From NCBI GenBank assembly GCA_964016885.1, contig OZ024748.1:30850312-30914311 (forward strand): 64,000 nt of DNA. The letters run 5' to 3'. Below are positions 42,220 to 57,570 of this stretch, piece after piece. Numbering within the stretch: position 1 is the stretch's first letter; each line of letters begins with the position of its first letter. The notes under the pieces are model-generated. The model was not told the DNA's origin, made no database searches, and saw nothing but the letters and a program-made list of their open reading frames with translations. The translations under genes and the position numbers were made by a program. Origin of the DNA: Eledone cirrhosa (taxonomy: Eukaryota; Mollusca; Cephalopoda; Octopoda; Eledonidae).

Positions 42220-45200
42220 AAACCCCAACCCCAAGCCTCAGGCTTAGACTTAAACTCCAACCCTTAGACTTAGACTAAACCCCAACCCAAAGCCTTAGAC
42301 GTAAACTTAAAGTTAGACTTAAACGTAAACCCAGACCTCAAGCCTTAGGCGTAGACTTAAACACCAACCCAAAGCTTACACTTAAACCCTAACCCCAAGC
42401 CTTAGAATTAAACTCTAACCTTAGTCTTAGAATTAAAGCCCAAACCCAAGCGTTAGACATATACTTAAACCCCAACCCCAAGCTTTAGCCTTCGACATAA
42501 ACCCCAACTACAAGCATTAGACTTAGACTTAAACCCCAACCACTAGCATTAGACTTAGACTTAAACACCAAGCCATAGACATAGATTTAAACCCTAACCT
42601 CAAGATTAGACTTAGATTTAAACCCCAGCTTCAAGCCTTAGACTTAGATTTACACCCAAACCCAAAGACTTAGACGTAAACTTAAACCCCAACTCAAAGA
42701 CTTAGACTTAGACTTAAACCCCAACCCCAAGCCTTAGACATAGACTTAAACCCCAACCCCAAGCTTTCAGACTTCGACATAAACCCCAACCACAAGCATT
42801 AGACTTAGACTTAAACCCTAACCCCAAGCGTTAGACTTAGACTTACCCCAACCATATGCCTTAGACTTAGACTTAAACCCCAAGTCATAGACATAGACTT
42901 AAACCCCAACCTCAAGCCTTAGACGTAGACACTAACCCCAAACCAGAGCCTTAGACGTAGACTTAAACCCCAACCTCAAGCCTTAGACTTAGACTTAAAC
43001 CCCAACCCCAAGGCTTAGACTTAGACTTAAACCCAAACCACTAGCATTAGACTTAGACTTAAACTCCAAGCCATACACATAGATTTAAACGCCAACCTCA
43101 AGATTTAGACTTAGATTAAACCCCAGCTCCAAGCCTTAGACTTAAACTTAAACCTCAACCCAAAGCCTTAGACTTAGACTTAAACCCCAAACCCAAGCAG
43201 TAGACTTAGACTTAAACCCCAACCCCAAGGCTTAGACATAAATTTAAACGCCAAACCCAAGCCTTAGACTTAGACTTAAACCCCAACCCCAAGCCTCAGG
43301 CTTAGACTTAAACTCCAACCCTTAGACTTAGACTAAACCCCAGCCCAAAGCCTTAGACGTAAACTTAAACTTAGACTTAAACGTAAACCCAGACCTCAAG
43401 CCTTAGGCGTAGACTTAAACACCAACCCAAAGCTTACACTTAAACCCTAACCCCAAGCCTTAGAATTAAACTCTAACCTTAGTCTTAGAATTAAAGCCCA
43501 AACCCAAGCGTTAGACATATACTTAAACCCCAACCCCAAGCTTTAGCCTTCGACATAAACCCCAACTACAAGCATTAGACTTAGACTTAAACCCCAACCA
43601 CTAGCATTAGACTTAGACTTAAACACCAAGCCATAGACATAGATTTAAACCCTAACCTCAAGATTAGACTTAGATTTAAACCCCAGCTTCAAGCCTTAGA
43701 CTTAGATTTACACCCAAACCCAAAGACTTAGACGTAAACTTAAACCCCAACTCAAAGACTTAGACTTAGACTTAAACCCCAACCCCAAGCCTTAGACATA
43801 GACTTAAACCCCAACCCCAAGCTTTCAGACTTCGACATAAACCCCAACCACAAGCATTAGACTTAGACTTAAACCCTAACCCCAAGCGTTAGACTTAGAC
43901 TTACCCCAACCATAAGCCTTAGACTTAGACTTAAACCCCAAGTCATAGACATAGACTTAAACCCCAACCTCAAGCCTTAGACGTAGACACTAACCCCAAA
44001 CCAGAGCCTTAGACCTAGACTTAAACCCCAACCTCAAGCCTTAGACTTAGACTTAAACCCCAACCCCAAGGCTTAGACTTAGACTTAAACCGAAACCACT
44101 AGCATTAGACTTAGACTTAAACTCCAAGCCATACACATAGATTTAAACGCCAACCTCAAGATTTAGACTTAGATTAAAACCCAGCTCCAAGCCTTAGACT
44201 TAAACTTAAACCTCAACCCAAAGCCTTAGACTTAGACTTAAAGCCCAAACCCAAGCAGTAGACTTAGACTTAAACCCCAACCCCAAGGCTTAGACATAAA
44301 TTTAAACGCCAAACCCAAGCCTTAGACTTAGACTTAAACCCCAACCCCAAGCCTCAGGCTTAGACTTAAACTCCAGCCCTTAGACTTAGACTAAACCCCA
44401 ACCCAAAGCCTTCGATGTAAACTTAAACTTAGACTTAAACGTAAACCCAGACCTCAAGCCTTAGGCGTAGACTTAAACACCAACCCAAAGCTTACACTTA
44501 AACCCTAACCCCAAGCCTTAGAATTAAACTCTAACCTTAGTCTTAGAATTAAAGCCCAAACCCAAGCGTTAGACATATACTTAAACCCCAACCCCAAGCT
44601 TTAGCCTTCGACATAAACCCCAACTACAAGCATTAGACTTAGACTTAAACCCCAACCACTAGCATTAGACTTAGACTTAAACACCAAGCCATAGACATAG
44701 ATTTAAACCCTAACCTCAAGATTAGACTTAGATTAAAACCCCAGCTTCAAGCCTTAGACTTAGATTTACACCCAAACCCAAAGACTTAGACGTAAACTTA
44801 AACCCCAACTCAAAGACTTAGACTTAGACTTAAACCCCAACCCCAAGCCTTAGACATAGACTTAAACCCCAACCCCAAGCTTTCAGACTTCGACATAAAC
44901 CTCAACCACAAGCATTAGACTTAGACTTAAACCCTAACCCCAAGCGTTAGACTTAGACTTACCCCAACCATAAGCCTTAGACTTAGACTTAAACCCCAAG
45001 TCATAGACATAGACTTAAACCCCAACCTCAAGCCTTAGACGTAGACACTAACCCCAAACCAGAGCCTTAGACGTAGACTTAAACCCCAACCTCAAGCCTT
45101 AGACTTAGACTTAAACCCCAACCCCAAGACTTAGACTTAGACTTAAACCCAAACCACTAGCATTAGACTTAGACTTAAACCCAAACCACTAGCATTAGAC

Positions 45201-45640
45201 TTAGACTTAAACTCCAAGCCATACACATAGATTTAAACGCCAACCTCAAGATTTAGACTTAGATTAAACCCCAGCTCCAAGCCTTAGACTTAAACTTAAA
45301 CCTCAACCCAAAGCCTTAGACTTAGACTTAAAGCCCAAACCCAAGCAGTAGACTTAGACTTAAACCCCAACCCCAAGGCTTAGACATAAATTTAAACGCC
45401 ACACCCAAGCCTTAGACTTAGACTTAAACCCCAACCCCAAGCCTCAGGCTTAGACTTAAACTCCAACCCTTAGACTTAGACTAAACCCCAACCCAAAGCC
45501 TTAGACGTAAACTTAAACTTAGACTTAAACGTAAACCCAGACCTCAAGCCTTAGGCGTAGACTTAAACACCAACCCAAACCTTACACTTAAACCCTAACC
45601 CCAAGCCTTAGAATTAAACTCTAACCTTAGTCTTAGACTT
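42220..45640 (+). repeat. 1,058 bp higher-order repeat of the 26/32 bp satellite
   Basis: About 3.2 tandem copies of a ~1,058 bp block of variant units. Landmark CGTTAGACATATACTT occurs at 42,451, 43,509 and 44,567, and GCTTTCAGACTTCGAC at 42,763, 43,821 and 44,879; both give exactly 1,058. A partial copy shortened by about 154 bp lies upstream from 41,859, and the last copy has a 33 bp extra unit near 45,150-45,200. Related partial blocks occur near 47,090, 49,880 and 51,780. Confidence 0.88.
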
Positions 45641-45906
45641 AAACCCCAACCCAAGCCTTAGACTTAGGCTTAAATACAAACACCAAGCCTTAGACTTAGA
45701 TTTAAACCTTAACCCAACCCTTAAACTTAGACTTAAACCCCAACCCCAAAGCTTAGACTTAGACTTACACCCCAACCCCAAGCCTTAGACTTAAACTTAA
45801 ACCCCAACTCCAAGACTTAGACTTAGACTTAAAGCCCAACCTCAAGCCTTAGACGTAGAAACTAACCCCAAGCGTAAGCCTTAGACTTAGAAATAAACCC
45901 TACCCA

Positions 45907-46562
45907 AGCCTTAGACTTAGACATAAACCCCAAACCCAAGTCTTAGAATTAGACTTAAACCCGTACACCAAACCCCAACCCCAAGCCTTAGATTTAGACT
46001 TAATCCCAAATCTTAAGCTTTAGACTTAGACGAAATCCCCAAATACAAGCCTTCAATTAAACCATAAACACAAGCCTTAGACTTAGACTTAAACCACAAT
46101 CCCTAGTCTTAGACGTAAACTTAAACCCCAACCCCTAAACCTAGACTTAGACTTAAACACTAAGCCTTAGAATTACCCTTAAACCCCAACTATAAGCCTT
46201 AGACTTAGACTAAACACCAACCCCTAGCCTTAGACGTAGACTTAAACCCCAACCCAAAGCTTACACTTAAACCCTAACCCCAAGCCTTAGACTTAAACTC
46301 TAACCTTAGACTTAGACTTAAACACCGACACCAAGCCTTAGACTTAGGCTTAAATACAAACCCCAAGCCTTAGACTTAGACTTAAACCTTAACCCCAACC
46401 CTTAAACTTAGACTTAAACCCCAACCCCAAGGCTTAGACTTAGACTTAAAGCCCAACCTCAAGCCTTAGACGTAGACACTAAGCCCAAACCAAAGCCTTA
46501 GACTTAGAATTAAACCCCAGCCACAAGCCTTATACATAGACTTAAACCACAACCCCAAGCCT
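45907..46562 (+). repeat. Duplicated satellite segment, copy 2 (partner 38,275-38,930)
   Basis: Offset +7,632 from copy 1. Differences seen include TTTAGACTTAATCCC against TTTAGACGTAATCCC and TAAACCTAGACTT against TAAACTTAGACTT. It begins right after the 1,058 bp repeat block. Confidence 0.8.
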
Positions 46563-49500
46563 TAGAATTAAACCCTAACAACAAGACTTAGACTTAAAAT
46601 CTAACCCCAACCCAAGCCTTATCCCAACCCGTAAACTTAAACCCTAACCAAACCCGTAGACTTAAACGCTAACCCCAACCCTTAAACGTAGACTTATACC
46701 CCAACCCCACGTCTTAGACTTAGACTTACATTCTAACCTCAAGCCTTAGACGTAGACACTAACGACAAACCAGAGCCTTAGACTTAGACATAAACCCCAA
46801 CCCCAGAGCCTTTGACTTAGACTTAAACCCCAACCCCAAACTTTAGGCTTAGGCTTAAACACCAACCCCCAAGCCTTAGAGTTAAACCCCAACCCAAAGT
46901 CTTAGACTTAGACTTAATCACAAACCCAAAGCCTTAGACTTAAACCAAAACCCCAAAACGTAAACATAGATTTAATCCCCAACCCTAAGCCTTAGAGATA
47001 GTCTTAAACCCCAACCCCAAACGTTAGACATAGATTTAAACCCCAACCACAAGCATTAAACTTAGACTTAAACCCAAACCACTAGTATTAGACTTAGAGT
47101 TAAACTCCAAGCCATATACATAGATTTAAACGCCAACCTCAAGATTTAGACTTAGATTAAACCCCAGCTCCAAGCCTTAGACTTAAACTTAAACCTCAAC
47201 CCAAAGCCTTAGACTTAGACTTAAACCCCAAACCCAAGCAGTAGACTTAGACTTAAACCCCAACCCCAAGCCTCAGGTGAGACTTAAACTCCAACCCTTA
47301 GACTTAGACTAAACCCCAACCCAAAGCCTTAGACGTAAACTTAAACTTAGACTTAAACGTAAACCCAGACCTCAAGCCTAAGGCGTAGACTTAAACACCA
47401 AGCCAAAGCTTACACTTAAACCCCAACCCAAGCCTTAGACTTAGGCTTAAATACAAACCCCAAGCCTTAGACTTAGACTTAAACCTTAACCCCAACCCTT
47501 AAACTTAGACTTAAACCCCAACCCCAAGGCTTAGACTTAGACTTACACCCCAACCCCTAGCCTTAGACTTAAACTTAAACCCCAACTCCAAGACTTAGAC
47601 TTAGACTTAAAGCCCAACCTCAAGCCTTAGACGTAGAAACTAACCCCAAGCTTAAGCCTTATACTTAGAAATAAACCCCAACCCCAAGCCTTATACATAG
47701 ACTTAAACCACAACCCCAAGCCTTAGAATTAAACCCTAACAACAAGACTTAGACTTAAAATCTAACCCCAACCCAAGCGTTAGCCCAACCCGTAGACTTA
47801 AACGCTAAACCCAACCCTTAAACGTAGACTTATACCCCAACCCCAAGTCTTAGACTTAGACTTACATCCTAACCTCAATTCTTAGACGTAGACACTAACG
47901 ACAAACCAGAGCCTTAGACTTAGAATTAAACCCCAACACCAAGTCTTATACATAGATTAAACCACAACGCCAAGCCTTAGACTTAAAATTAAACCCCAAC
48001 AACAAGTCTTAGACTTAAAACCTAACCCCAAATCTAAGTCTTAGCCCAACCCGTAAATTTCAACCCCAACCCAAAGCCTCAGACTTAGACTTAAACACCA
48101 ACCCCAAGTCTTAGACATAGACTTAAACCCCAACCCCAAGATTTAGCCTTCGACATAAACCGCAACCACAAGCATTAGACTTAGACCTAAACCCCAACCA
48201 CTAGCATTAGACTTAGACTTAAACACCAAGCCATAGTAATAGATTTTAACCATAACCTCAAGATTAGACTTAGATTTAAACCCCAGCTTCAAGCCATAGA
48301 CTTAGACTTACACCCCAACCCCAAGCCTTAGACGTAAACTTAAACCCCAACCCCAAGCGTTAGACATAGACTTAAACCACAACCCCAAGCGTTAGAATTA
48401 AACCCTTACAACAAGATATAGACTTAAAATCTAACCCCAACCCAAAGCCTTAGCCCAAACCGTAAACTTAAACCCCAACCCAAAGCCTTAGACATAGACT
48501 TAAACCTCAAACCCAACCATTAGACTTCGACATAAACCCCAACCACAAGCATTAGACTTAGACTTAAACCCCTACCCCAAGCCTTAGACTTAGACATAAA
48601 CCCCAACTTTAAGCCTTAGACTTAACTTGAACCCCAACCCCAAGCCTTAGACTTAGACTTAAACCCCAACCACTAGCATTAGACTTAGACTTAAACCCCA
48701 ACTACAAGCCTTAGAATTAAACCATAACCACAAGACTTAGACATAAACCCCAACCCCAGAGCCTTTGACTTAGACTTAAACTCCAACCCCAAAACTTTAG
48801 ACTTAGACTTAAACACCAACCCCCAAGCCTTAGACATAAACCCCAACCAAAAGTCTTAGACTTAGACTTAACCACAAACCCAAAGCCATAGACTTAAACC
48901 CAAACCCCAAAACGTTAACATAGATTTAATCCCCAACCCTAAGCCTTAGAGATAGTCTTAAACCCCAACCCCAAACGTTAGACATAGATTTAAACCCCAA
49001 CCCCAAGCCTTAGACTTTGACTTAAAACCCATCCACTAGCATTAGTCTTAGACTTAAACCCCAACCCCAAGCCTTAGACATAGGCTTAAACACAAACCCA
49101 AGCTTTAGACTTAGATTTAAATCCTAACCACAACATTAGATTAGACTTAAACCCCAACTCAAAGCCTTAGACTTAGACTTAAACCCCAAACTCAAGCCTT
49201 AGACTTAGAGTTAAAACCCCACAACAGGTCTTAGACTTAAACCCTAACCCCAACCCTTAAACTTAGACTTAAACACCAACCCCAAAGCTTAGACTTAGAC
49301 TTACACCCCAACCACAAGCCTTAGACGTAAACTTAAACCCCAACTCCAAGACTTAGACTTAGACTTAAACCCTAACCTCAAGCCTTAGACGTAGACACTA
49401 ACGACAAACTAGAGCCTTAGACTTAGAATTAAACCCCAATCCCAAGCCTTATACATAGACTTAAACCACAACACCAAGCCTTAGACTTAAAATTAAATCC

Positions 49501-52500
49501 TAATAACAAGACTTAGAGTTAAACAAGTCTTAGAATTAAAGCCCAAACCCAAGTCTTAGACATAGAATTAAACCCCAACCCCAAGCGTTCAGACTTCGAC
49601 ATAAAACCCAACCACAAGTATTAGACTTAGACTTAAACCCCAACCACTAGTATTAGACTTAGACTTAAACTCCAAGCCATAGACATAGATTTAAACCCTA
49701 ACCTCAAGATTAGACTTAGACTTAAAAGCCAGCTTCAAGCCTTAGACTTAGACTTACACCCCAACCCAAAGTCTTAGACGTAAACTTCAACCCCAACTCC
49801 AAGACTTAAACCACAACCTCAAGCCTTAGACGTAGACACTAACCCCAAACCGGAGCCTTAGACATAGACTTAAACCCCAACCCCAAGCTTTTAGACTTCG
49901 ACATAAACCGCAACCACAAGCATTAGACTTAGACTTAAACCCTAACCCCAAGCGTTAGACTTAGACTTAACCCAACCATAAGCCTTAGACTTAGACTTAA
50001 ACCCCAAGTCATAGACATAGACTTAAACCACAACCTCAAGCATTAGACGTAGACACTAACCCCAAACCAGAGCCTTAGACGTAGACTTAAACCCCAACCT
50101 CAAGCCTTAGACTTAGACTTAGACTTAAACCCCAACCCCAAGCCTTAGACTTAGACTTAAACCCAAACCACTAGCATTAGACTTAGACTTAAACTCCAAG
50201 CCATACACATAGATTTAAACGCCAACCTCAAGATTTAGACTTAGATTAAACCCCAGCCTTAGACTTAAACTTAAAACTCAACCAAAAGCCTTAGACTTAG
50301 ACTTAAAGCCCAAACCCAAGCAGTAGACTTAGACTTAAACCCAAAGCCCAAGCCTTAGAATTAACTTAAAACCCAACCACTAGCATTTGACTTAGATTTA
50401 AACCCCATTAAATCCTAACCCCAAGCCTTAGACTTAGACTTAAACCCCAACCCCAAGCCTTAGACATAGACTTAAATCTCAACTGTAAGCCTTAGACAGA
50501 CTTAAAGCCCAACACCAGGCCTTAGACTTAAACCCTAACCCCCACCCTTAAACTTAGACTTAAAAGCCAACCGCAAGACTTAGACTTAGACTTACACCCC
50601 AACCCCTAGCCTTAGACGTAAACTTAAACCCAACTCCAAGACTTAGACTTAGACTTAAACCCCAAGCTCAAACCTTAGACGTAGACACTAACCCCAAACC
50701 AAAGACTTAGACTTAGAATTAAACCCCAACCCCAAGCCTTATACATAGACTTAAACCACAACACCAAGCCTTAGAATTATACCCTAACAACAAGACTTAG
50801 TCTTAAAACCTAACCCCAACCCCAAGACTTAGCCCAACCCGTAAACTTAAACCACAACTCCAAGCCTTACACTTAGACTTAAAGCCCAACCTAAAGCCTT
50901 AGACTTAGACTTAAACCCCAACATCAAGCCTTAGACATATATATGAACCCCAACCCCAAGCGTTAGACTTAGACTTAAACCCCAACTAAAAGCTTTAGAA
51001 TTAAACCCTAACCCAAGACTTAGATTTAAACCCGAACCCCAAACTTTAGTCTTTGACTTAAAACCCAACCACTAGCATTAGTCTTAGACTTAAAACCCAA
51101 CCCCAAGCCTTAGACATAGGCTTAAACACAAACCGAAGCTTTAGACTTAGATTTAAACCCTAACAACAACCTTAGACTTAGACTTAAACCCCAACTCAAA
51201 GCCTTAGACTTAGACTTAAACCCCAACCCCAAGCTTTAGACTTAGTGTTAAACAACCACGTCAGGTCTTAGACTTAAACCCTAACCCCAACCCTTAAACT
51301 TAGATTTAAAGCCCAACCCCAAGGCTTAGACTTAGACTTACACCCCAACCACTAGCCTTAGACGTAAACTTAAACCCAAACTCCAAGACTTAGACTTAGA
51401 CTTAAACCCTAACTTCAAGCCTTAGACGTAGACACTAACGACAAACCAGAGCCTTAGACTTAGAATTAAACCCCAATCCCAAGCCTTATACATAGACTTA
51501 AACCACAACACCAAGCCTTAGACTTAAAATTAAACCCTAATAACAAGTCTTAGACTTAAAACCTAACCCGTAAACTTCAACCCCAACCCCAAGCCTTAGA
51601 CTTAGAATTAAAGCCCAAACCCAAGCCTTAGACATATACTTAAACCCCAACCAGAAGCTTAGCCTTCGACATAAACCCTAACCTCAAGATTAGACTTAGA
51701 CTTAAACCCCAGCTTCAAGCCTTAGACTTAGACTTACACCCAACCCCAAGCCTTAGACGTAAACTTAAACCCCAACTCCAAGCCATAGTCATAGACTTAA
51801 ACCCCAACCCCAAGCTTTCAGACTTCGACATAAACCCCAACCACAAGCATTAGACTTAGACTTAAACCCTAACCCCAAGCGTTAGACTTAGACTTACCCC
51901 AACCATAAGCCTTAGACTTAGACTTAAACCCCAAGTCATAAACAGAGACTTAAACCCCAACCTCAAGCCTTAGACGTAGACACTAACCCCAAACCAGAGC
52001 CTTAGACGTAGACTTAAACCCCAACCACAAGCCTTAGACTTAGACTTAAACCCCAACACCAAGCCTTAGACTTAGACTTAAACCCAAACCACTAGCATTA
52101 GACTTAGACTTAAACACCAACCCAAGGCTTAGACATATATTTAACGCCAAACCCAAGCCTTAGACTTAGAATTGAGTCCCAACTCCTAGCCTTAGAATTA
52201 AACTTAAACCCCAACCCTAAGCCTTAGACTTAGATTTAAACCTCAACCCCAGGCCTTAGACGTAGACTTAACCCCAAACCCCAAGCCTTAGACATAAACT
52301 TAAACCCGAAGCCCAAGCCTTAGATTTAGACTTAAACCCCAACACCAAGCCTTAGACTTAGATCCTAACACCAAGCCTTAGACTTAAACCCCAACCCCAC
52401 GCCTTAGACTTAGTCTTAAACACAAACCCCCAAGCATTACATTTATATTTAAACCCAAACCAAAGCCTTGCACATAGACTTAATTCCCAACCCCAACACT

Positions 52501-55500
52501 TAGACTTAAAGTCCAACGCCAAGCCTTAGACGTAGATTTAAACCTCTACCCAAAGCCTTAGAATTAGACTTAAACCCAAAACCGAAGCTTTAGACTTAAA
52601 CTTAAACCCTAACCTCAAGCCTTAGACTTAGACTTAAACCCCAACCCCAAGCCTTAGACATAGACTTAAACCTTAACCGTAAGCCCTAGACAGACTTAAA
52701 GCCCAACCACTAGCATTAGACTTAGACTTAAACACCAAGCCATACACATAGATTGAAACGCCAACCTCAAGATTTAGACTTAGACTTAGACTTAAACGTC
52801 AACCAAAAGCCTTAGACTTAGACTTAAACCCCAACCCCAAGGCTTAGACATAGATTTAAACGCCAAACCCAAGCCTTAGACTTAGCATTGAGCCCCAACT
52901 CTTAGCCTTAGAATTAAATTTAAACCCCAAACCTAAGCCTTAGACTTAGATTTAAACCTCAACCCCAGGCATTAGACTTAGACTTAAATCACAACCCAAA
53001 GCCTTACATTTATATTTAAACCCAAAACCAAAGCCTTGCAGATAGACTTAATTCCCAACCCCAACACTTAGACTTAAAGTCCAACGCCAAGCCTTAGACG
53101 TAGATTTAAACCTCTACCCAAAGCCTTAGAATTAGATTTAAACCGCAAACCGAAGCGGTAGACTTAAACTTAAACACTAATCCCAAGCCTTAGACTTAGA
53201 CTTAAACCCCAACCCCAAGCCTTAGCCTTAGACCTAAAGCCCAACTCCAGGCATTAGACTTAAACACTAACCCCAACCCTTAAACTTAGAATTAAACTCC
53301 AACCCCAAGCGTTAGTCTTTGACTTAAACCCCAAGACTTAGACTTAAATCCTAAAACCAAGCCTTAGAGTTAGACTTAAACCCCAACCACAAGACTTAGA
53401 CTTAGATTTAAACCCGAACCCGAAGCCTTAGACTTAAACCCCAACCACAGGACTTAGTCTCAGACTAAAACCCGAACCCCAAGCCTTAGATTTACACTTA
53501 AACCCCAACCACATTTCTTAATCTTAGACTTAAACCACACCAATAGCATTAAACTTAGACATAAACCCCAACTCCCAAGCCTTACAATTAAACCATAACC
53601 ACAAGCCGTAGACGTAAACCCAACAGCAAGCCTTAGACATAGACTTAAACCCCAACCCCAACCCTTAGACATAGATTTAAACCCCAACCCTAAGCCTTAG
53701 TCTTAGACTTAAACCACAACCTCAAAACATAGACTTAGACTTAAACCTCAACCACTAGCATTAGACTTAGACTTAAACCCCAACCCCAAGCCTTAGACAT
53801 ATATATGAACCGCAACCCTAAGCGTTAGACATAGACTTAAACCCCATCTCCAAGCTTTAGAATTAAACCGTAACATCAAGACTTAGATTTAAACCCGAAC
53901 CCCAAACCTTAGACTTAGACTTAAACTCCAACCCCAATTCTTAGTCTTAGACTTAAACCCACCACTAGCATTAGACTTAGACATAAACCCCAACTCCTAG
54001 CCTTAGAATTAAACCATAACCACAAGCCGTAGACGTAAATCCAACACCATACTTTAGACTTAGACTTAAACCCCAACCCCAACCCTTAGACATAGATTTA
54101 AACCCCAACCCTAAGCCTTAGACTTAGACTTAAACCCCAACCCCAAAACACAAGCATTAGACTTAGACTTAAAGCCAACACCAAGCCTTAGACTTAAACC
54201 GTTACCCCAAGCCTTACACTTAAACCCAAAACCATAGCCTTAGACATAGACTTAAATCCCAACACCAATCCTTAGACATAGACTTAAATGCCAACCAAAA
54301 ACCTTACACTTAGACTTAAACCCCAACCCCAAGCCTTAGACTTATATTTAAACACCAACCCCAAGCCTCAGACTTAGACTTATCGCCGAACGCGAAGCTT
54401 TAAAATTAGACTTAAACCCGAAATCCAAGCCTTAGACTTAGATTTAAACCACAATCCCAAGCCTTAGACTTCGACTTGAACCCGAACAACAAGCCTTAGA
54501 CTTAAATGCCAACCCCAAGCCTTACACTTAAATTTAACCCCAAACCCAAGCCTTAGGCTTAGACATAAACGAGCCCCCAAGCTTTAGACATAGACTTAAA
54601 CCCCAAATCCAAGCCTTAGACGTAAAATTAAACCCCAACTCCAAGACTTAGACTTAAACCCCAAACTCAAGCCTTAGACGTAGACTAAAACCCCTACCCA
54701 AAGCCTTAGACTTAGACTTAAACTCCAACCCCAAGTCTTAGAATTAAATCCTAACCACAACCCTTAGACTTAAACCCGAACTCCAACTCCAAGCCTTATA
54801 CTTAGACTTATACCCCAAGCCCAAGTCTTAGAATTAGAAATACACCCTAACGCCAAACATTAGATTTATACTTACATCCTAACCCCAAGTCTTAGACTTA
54901 GACTTAATACCCAAACTTAAGCCTTAGACATAGACTTAATCCCCAACATTAAGCTTTAGACTTAGACTTAAACCCCAAGCCTTAGACATAGATTTAAACC
55001 CCAACCACAAGCCTTAGAGTTAGACTTAAACACCAAGCCCAACCATTGAGTTAGACTTGAAACCCAATCGCAAGCGTTAGACTTAGATTTCAACCTCAAC
55101 CACAAGCATGAGACTTTGACTTAAACTCCAACCCCAAAACTTAGACTTAGTCTTAAACCCCAGCCCCAGGCCTTAGATTTAAACTTAAACCTCAACACAA
55201 AGCCTTAGACTTAGACTTAAACCCAAACCCCAAGCCTTTGACTTAGACTTAAAGCCCATCCTAAAGCCTTAGACTTAGACTTAAACTCCAAGACCAAGCC
55301 TTAGATATATACTTAAACCCCAACTCCAAGCCTTAGAATTAAACCCTAACCCCAAGCCTTAGACTTAAATCCTAAACCAACCCTTAGACTTAACTTAAAC
55401 CACAAACCCAAGCATTAGAGCTAGACTTAAACCCCAACCACAAGACTTAGACTTAGACTTAAACCCCAACGCCAACCTTAGACTTAGAATTAAACCCGAA

Positions 55501-57570
55501 CACCAAGCCTTAAACTTAGACTTAAACCCCAACCCCAATTCTTAGTCTTAGCCTTAAACCCCATCCACTAGTATTAGACTTAGACATAAACTCCAACTCC
55601 AAGCCTTAAAATTAAACCATAACCACAAGCCGTAGACTTAAACCCAGCACCAAGCCTTAGAGTTAGACTTAAACCCCAAACCCAAGCCTTAGACTTAGAT
55701 TTAAACACCAACCCCAAGCCTCAGACTTAGACTTAAAGCCGAACACGAAGTCTTAAAATTAGACTTAAACCCTAAACCCAAGCCTTAGGCTTAGACATAA
55801 ACGCCCCCAAAGCCTTAGACTTAGACTTAAACCCCAAATCAAAGCCTTAGACTTAAACACTAACCGCAAGATTTAGACTTAAATCCTAACACCAACCCTT
55901 ACACTTAGTCTTAAACCACAACCCCAAGCCTTAGACTTAGACTTATACCCCAAGCCCAATCCTTAGACTTAGACATAAACCCTAACGCCAAGCATTAGAT
56001 TTATACTTACATCCTAACCCCAAGCCTTAGACTTAGACTTAAACCCTAACCCATGCCTTTGACTTAGACATAAACCCCAACCACAAGACTTAGCCTTAAA
56101 ACCCAACACCCATCCTTAGATTTAAATCCTATCCCTTAGATTTAAACCCCAACCACAAGTCTTAGGCTTAGACTTAAAATCTAACCCCAAGCCTTAGACT
56201 TAAACTCTAACCTTAGACTTACACTTAAACCCCAACCATAAGCCTTAGACTTAGACTTAAACCACAACTCCAATCCCTAGAATTAAACCATTACCACAAG
56301 CCGTAGACTTAAACCCAACACCATGCCTTAGGGTTAAACTTAAACCCCAACGCCAACCCTTAGACATAGATTTAAACCCCAACCCTAAGCCGTAGACTTA
56401 GACTTAAACCCGAAACCCAAGCCTTAGACTTAGACTTAAATCCCAACCCCAAGCCTTAGACTTAGATTTAAACGCCAACCCCAAGCCTTAGATTTAGATT
56501 TAAAACCCAACCACAAGCCTTAGACTTAGATTTAAACCCGAACCCAAAGCCTTAGAATTAAACTTAAACACGAACCCCAAGCCTTAGAATTAGACTAAAT
56601 CCCCAACCTTAAGCCTTAGACATAGACTTAATCCCCAACATTAAGCTTTAGACTGAGACTTAAATCTTAAACAGAGACTTAAATCCCAAAACCAAGCCTT
56701 AGACATAGATTTAAACCTCAACCACAAGCCTCCCACTTAGACTTAAACCCCAACCCCAAGCCTTAGACTTAGATTTAGACACCAACCCCAAGCCTCAGAC
56801 TTAGACTTAAAGCCGAACACGAAGTCTTAAAATTAGACTTAAACCCGAAATCCAAGCCTTAGACTTAGATTTAAACCCCAATCCCAAGCCTTAGACTTAG
56901 ACTTAAAACCGAACACACAGCCTTAGACTTAAAGGCCAACCCCAAGCCTTAGACTTAGACTTAAACCCCAAACCCAAGCCTTAGACTTAGACATAAACGC
57001 CCCCCCCCCAAAGCCTTAGACTTAGACTTAAACCCCAAATCCAAGCCTTAGACTTAAACACTAACCGAGAGACTTAGATTTAAATTCTAACACCAACCCT
57101 TAGACTTAGACTTAAACCACAACACCAAGCCTTAGACTTAGACTTATACCCCAAGACTAATCCTTAGACTTAGACATAAACCCTAACGACAAGCATTAGA
57201 TTAATACTTACATCCTAACCCCAAGTCTTAGACTTAGACTTAAACCCCAAACCCAAGCCTTCGATTTAGACTTAAACCTAACCCCAACCCTTAGACTTAA
57301 ACTCTAACCTTAGACTTAGACTTAAACCCCAACCATAAGCCTTAGACTTAGACTGAAACACCAACTCCAAGCCCTAGAATTAAACCATTACTACAAGCAG
57401 TAGACTTAAACCGAACACCATGCCTTAGGGTTAGACTTAAACCCAAACCACAACCCTTAGTCATAGATTTAAACCCCAACCCTAAGCCGTAGACTTAGAC
57501 TTAAAGCCAAACCCCAAGCCTTAGACTTAGACTTAAACCCGAACACCAAGCCTTAGATTTAAAGGCCAAC

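Noticed and set aside
37366..53687. Short minus frames in the right-hand satellite (37,366-37,587; 39,967-40,200; 53,460-53,687)
   Set aside because: Repeats of L-S-L-R-L-G-V-G-F-K-S type mirror the 26/32 bp unit; no independent support.
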